Assembly (NCBI GenBank): GCA_040226215.1
Contig: JAVKFF010000008.1
Span: forward strand, 1 to 8,550
Length of the DNA stretch: 8,550 bases
Reading direction: 5' to 3'
From: JAVKFF01 sp040226215
Lineage (GTDB): Bacteria > Pseudomonadota > Alphaproteobacteria > DSM-16000 > Inquilinaceae
Below, piece by piece: positions 5,949 to 8,550 of the stretch. The number at the start of each line of letters is the position of its first letter. Within the stretch, counting starts at the first letter, position 1. A model generated the notes under the pieces. The model was not told the origin of the DNA, ran no database searches, and was given only the letters and a program-made list of their open reading frames with translations. A program made the translations under genes and the position numbers.

Positions 5949-5967
5949 CGCGGATCACCGATCCGCG
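5949..5967. repeat. Perfect inverted repeat
   Basis: CGCGGATC and GATCCGCG are separated by ACC: an 8-bp perfect stem with a 3-nt loop and no T-tract on either side. It may be a hairpin protecting the 3' end of the rimM mRNA, or simply part of the terminator region. Confidence 0.5.
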
Positions 5968-6018
5968 TTGCTTCCGGTCCGAAGCGGCGTCAGGACGGCC
6001 CGCTCCGGCGATGGTCAA

Positions 6019-6047
6019 AGCCTAGCTACTCAACCTTTCGCTGTAAA
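6019..6047 (-). promoter_or_regulatory. Possible weak promoter after rimM
   Basis: On the minus strand, TTTACA (6047-6042) and TAGGCT (6024-6019) are spaced 17 bp apart. The -35 is close to consensus but the -10 matches only at three positions. If real, its transcript would meet three terminators before the 265-codon gene. Confidence 0.2.
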
Positions 6048-6058
6048 GGACTATTATC

Positions 6059-6604
6059 CTATTCCCGCTCCGCCGGTTCGACGACGACCAGGCGGCCGGC
6101 CGTCAGGTCGATCTCCGGCACGGTGTCGCGGGTGAAGGGGAGGATGATGGTGCCGCTGTCCGGCCGGGCGATCTCCAGGAGGTCGCCGGCGCCGAAATCG
6201 TGGATCGCGCGCACGGTACCGATCGTCCGGCCGGCCGCGTCGACCGCCGCCAGGCCGATCAGGTCGGCGTGGTAGAACTCGTCCGCCTCCTCGGGCGGCG
6301 GCAGCCGGTCGCGCTCGACGAACAGGCGGGTGCCGCGCAGGCGCTCCGCCGCGTCGCGGTCGGCCACGCCCTCGATGCGGACGATGAACTGGCCCTTGGC
6401 CTCCGAGAGGATGGCGAGACGAATGCGCCGGCGGCCGGTCGCGTCGACGAGCGGCCCGTAGCCGGCGATCGCCGCCGGCTCGGCCGTGAAGCTCTTGAGC
6501 TTGACGAGGCCGCGCACGCCGTGCGGCGCGGCGATCACGCCGACCTCGACGAGCTGCGGACGCGACGGCGTGTCGCCGCGCCCGTCCTCGCTCTTGCCCG
6601 TCAT
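6059..6604 (-). CDS. rimM: Ribosome maturation factor RimM
   Basis: This 181-residue protein binds the 30S head through ribosomal protein S19 and assists late 16S rRNA processing and 30S assembly in the cytoplasm. The N-terminal RimM domain is clear, with VEVGVIAAPHGVRGLVKLKS (19-38) and the QFIVRIEGVADRDAAERLRG region (72-91) leading to the FVERDRLP strand. The C-terminal PRC-barrel follows, with DEFYHADLIGLAAVD (108-122), VRAIHDFGAGDLLEI (131-145) and ILPFTRDTVPEIDL (154-167). The length is near that of the family. The ATG at 6604 is chosen because residues upstream are Arg/Pro noise overlapping rpsP. It lies 25 nt after the rpsP stop with only a weak GGTGACGG-type ribosome site, consistent with co-translation from one mRNA. 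The expected downstream partner trmD is missing. Confidence 0.95.
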   Translation of the reverse strand: MTGKSEDGRGDTPSRPQLVEVGVIAAPHGVRGLVKLKSFTAEPAAIAGYGPLVDATGRRRIRLAILSEAKGQFIVRIEGVADRDAAERLRGTRLFVERDRLPPPEEADEFYHADLIGLAAVDAAGRTIGTVRAIHDFGAGDLLEIARPDSGTIILPFTRDTVPEIDLTAGRLVVVEPAERE

Positions 6605-6629
6605 CGCCGTCACCGGCAACGCAAGGCGA

Positions 6630-7175
6630 TCAGGCCTTGGGCTCGTCCTCGGCCGGAGCCTCGGTGGCCGTGTCCTCGGCCGGAGCATTCTCGGCCGGAG
6701 CGTCCTCGGCCGGAGCCTCGGTGGCCGTGTCTTCGGCCGGAGCCTCCTCGGCAGGCGCTTCCTCGGCCGGCGCTTCCGCGGCCGGAGCCTCCTCGGCCGG
6801 CGCGGCCGCGGCCTCGGCGGCGGCGGCCTTGGCGGCCTCCGCGCGCTCGGCCTGCTCGCGCTGGCGCTCCTGCGCCTTGGCCTTCGGGGCCGACTTCTTC
6901 GGCCGCTCGTTCCAGGACGGCATCTCGATGATGCCCGCCTGGCCCAGCATCTTGGCGACCCGCTCGGACGGCTGGGCGCCGGTCTCCAGCCAGTGCCTGA
7001 TGCGCTCGGCGTTCAGCACGACGCGGTTCTCGTCGTCCTTGGCCACCATCGGATTGTAGGTGCCCACACGCTCGATGAAGCGGCCGTCGCGCGGCATGCG
7101 CTTGTCGGCGATGACGACGGAATAGAACGGGCGCTTCTTGGCGCCGCCACGGGAAAGACGGATTACGGTTGCCAT
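6630..7175 (-). CDS. rpsP: 30S ribosomal protein S16 with extended Ala/Glu/Pro tail
   Basis: S16 is a primary component of the small ribosomal subunit body that binds 16S rRNA. The core (1 to about 85) is typical: MATVIRLSRGGAKKRPFYSV, then DGRFIERVGTYNPM and the ERIRHWLETGAQPSERVAKM helix region. E. coli S16 has 82 residues, whereas this protein has 181. The extra part has a Lys/Arg-rich segment (91-112) and then a low-complexity Ala/Glu/Pro tail (113-181) with repeated APAED/APAEE units. A longer C-terminal extension of S16 is known in alphaproteobacteria, but this one is large. The start ATG at 7175 is fixed by the conserved first residues; AAGAG lies just upstream. It follows ffh by 55 nt and precedes rimM by 25 nt, so it is probably in the same operon. 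Confidence 0.96.
   Translation of the reverse strand: MATVIRLSRGGAKKRPFYSVVIADKRMPRDGRFIERVGTYNPMVAKDDENRVVLNAERIRHWLETGAQPSERVAKMLGQAGIIEMPSWNERPKKSAPKAKAQERQREQAERAEAAKAAAAEAAAAPAEEAPAAEAPAEEAPAEEAPAEDTATEAPAEDAPAENAPAEDTATEAPAEDEPKA
6645..6758. repeat. 57-bp in-frame tandem duplication in the rpsP tail
   Basis: Positions 6645-6686 and 6702-6743 are 42-bp copies differing at one base, offset by 57 bp (19 codons). The intervening and following 15 bp are also related. The repeat yields the two APAEDTATEAPAED segments of the protein. The whole tail is built from a shorter unit of about 15 bp (TCGGCCGGAGC core). Confidence 0.75.
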
Positions 7176-7230
7176 TGCTCTTGCTTTCTTCCTTCAGGTC
7201 TTGACCGGTTGGTCGGATCGGTGACGGGCA

Positions 7231-8550
<1,320 letters not shown>

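Larger units (their letters stand above)
5756..6058. other. Hairpin-rich intergenic region between rimM and the peptidoglycan-binding-like gene
   Basis: About 300 bp containing three minus-strand intrinsic terminators, one extra inverted repeat (CGCGGATC-acc-GATCCGCG, 5949-5967) and a possible weak promoter just after rimM. trmD, which normally follows rimM, is not present. A 41-codon minus-strand frame (5877-5752) overlaps the downstream start codon, but it has no Shine-Dalgarno and reads across the terminators, so I do not call it a gene. Confidence 0.55.

Noticed and set aside
6645..6800. Regular short repeats suggesting a CRISPR or other array
   Set aside because: The repeats are in frame within rpsP, have no unique spacers, and are explained by the Ala/Glu/Pro tail.

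Overview
The window reads as chromosome of a GC-rich alphaproteobacterium, probably Rhodospirillales-like. Most of it is about 65-70% GC. The right end carries the ffh-rpsP-rimM order common in Proteobacteria, and the Ffh, S16 and RimM sequences are of alphaproteobacterial type. All genes I can support lie on the minus strand, so transcription runs from high to low coordinates.

Right third (6059-8550): a conserved housekeeping cluster. It holds ffh (SRP GTPase, 5' end outside the window), rpsP (ribosomal protein S16 with a long Ala/Glu/Pro tail) and rimM (30S maturation factor). trmD and rplS, which usually follow rimM, are absent here. Instead rimM is followed by about 300 bp holding three minus-strand intrinsic terminator hairpins, two of them near-identical copies.

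Middle (1569-5755): an accessory block. It opens with a 265-residue protein that has a peptidoglycan-binding-like region and a small Cys-rich C-terminal module. Behind it lies a cluster of helical-repeat proteins, recognisably paralogous to each other but of unknown function. They are a 189-residue N-module protein, a broken C-module remnant (in-frame amber codon and frame change), a 227-residue C-module protein and a 429-residue two-module protein. The last two overlap by ATGA. A low-GC segment (about 4250-5280; 25-57% GC per 60-base line) covers exactly the 3' half of the first gene and the 5' half of the next. This looks like a block brought in by recombination. The arrangement resembles a polymorphic effector with neighbouring, partly decayed cognate genes, but that is inference.

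Left end (1-1568): an ExoD-family membrane protein gene (580-1215), flanked by two non-coding stretches of about 330-350 bp. The start of a SET-domain protein gene runs off the left edge. No tRNA, rRNA, CRISPR, transposase or integrase was seen.
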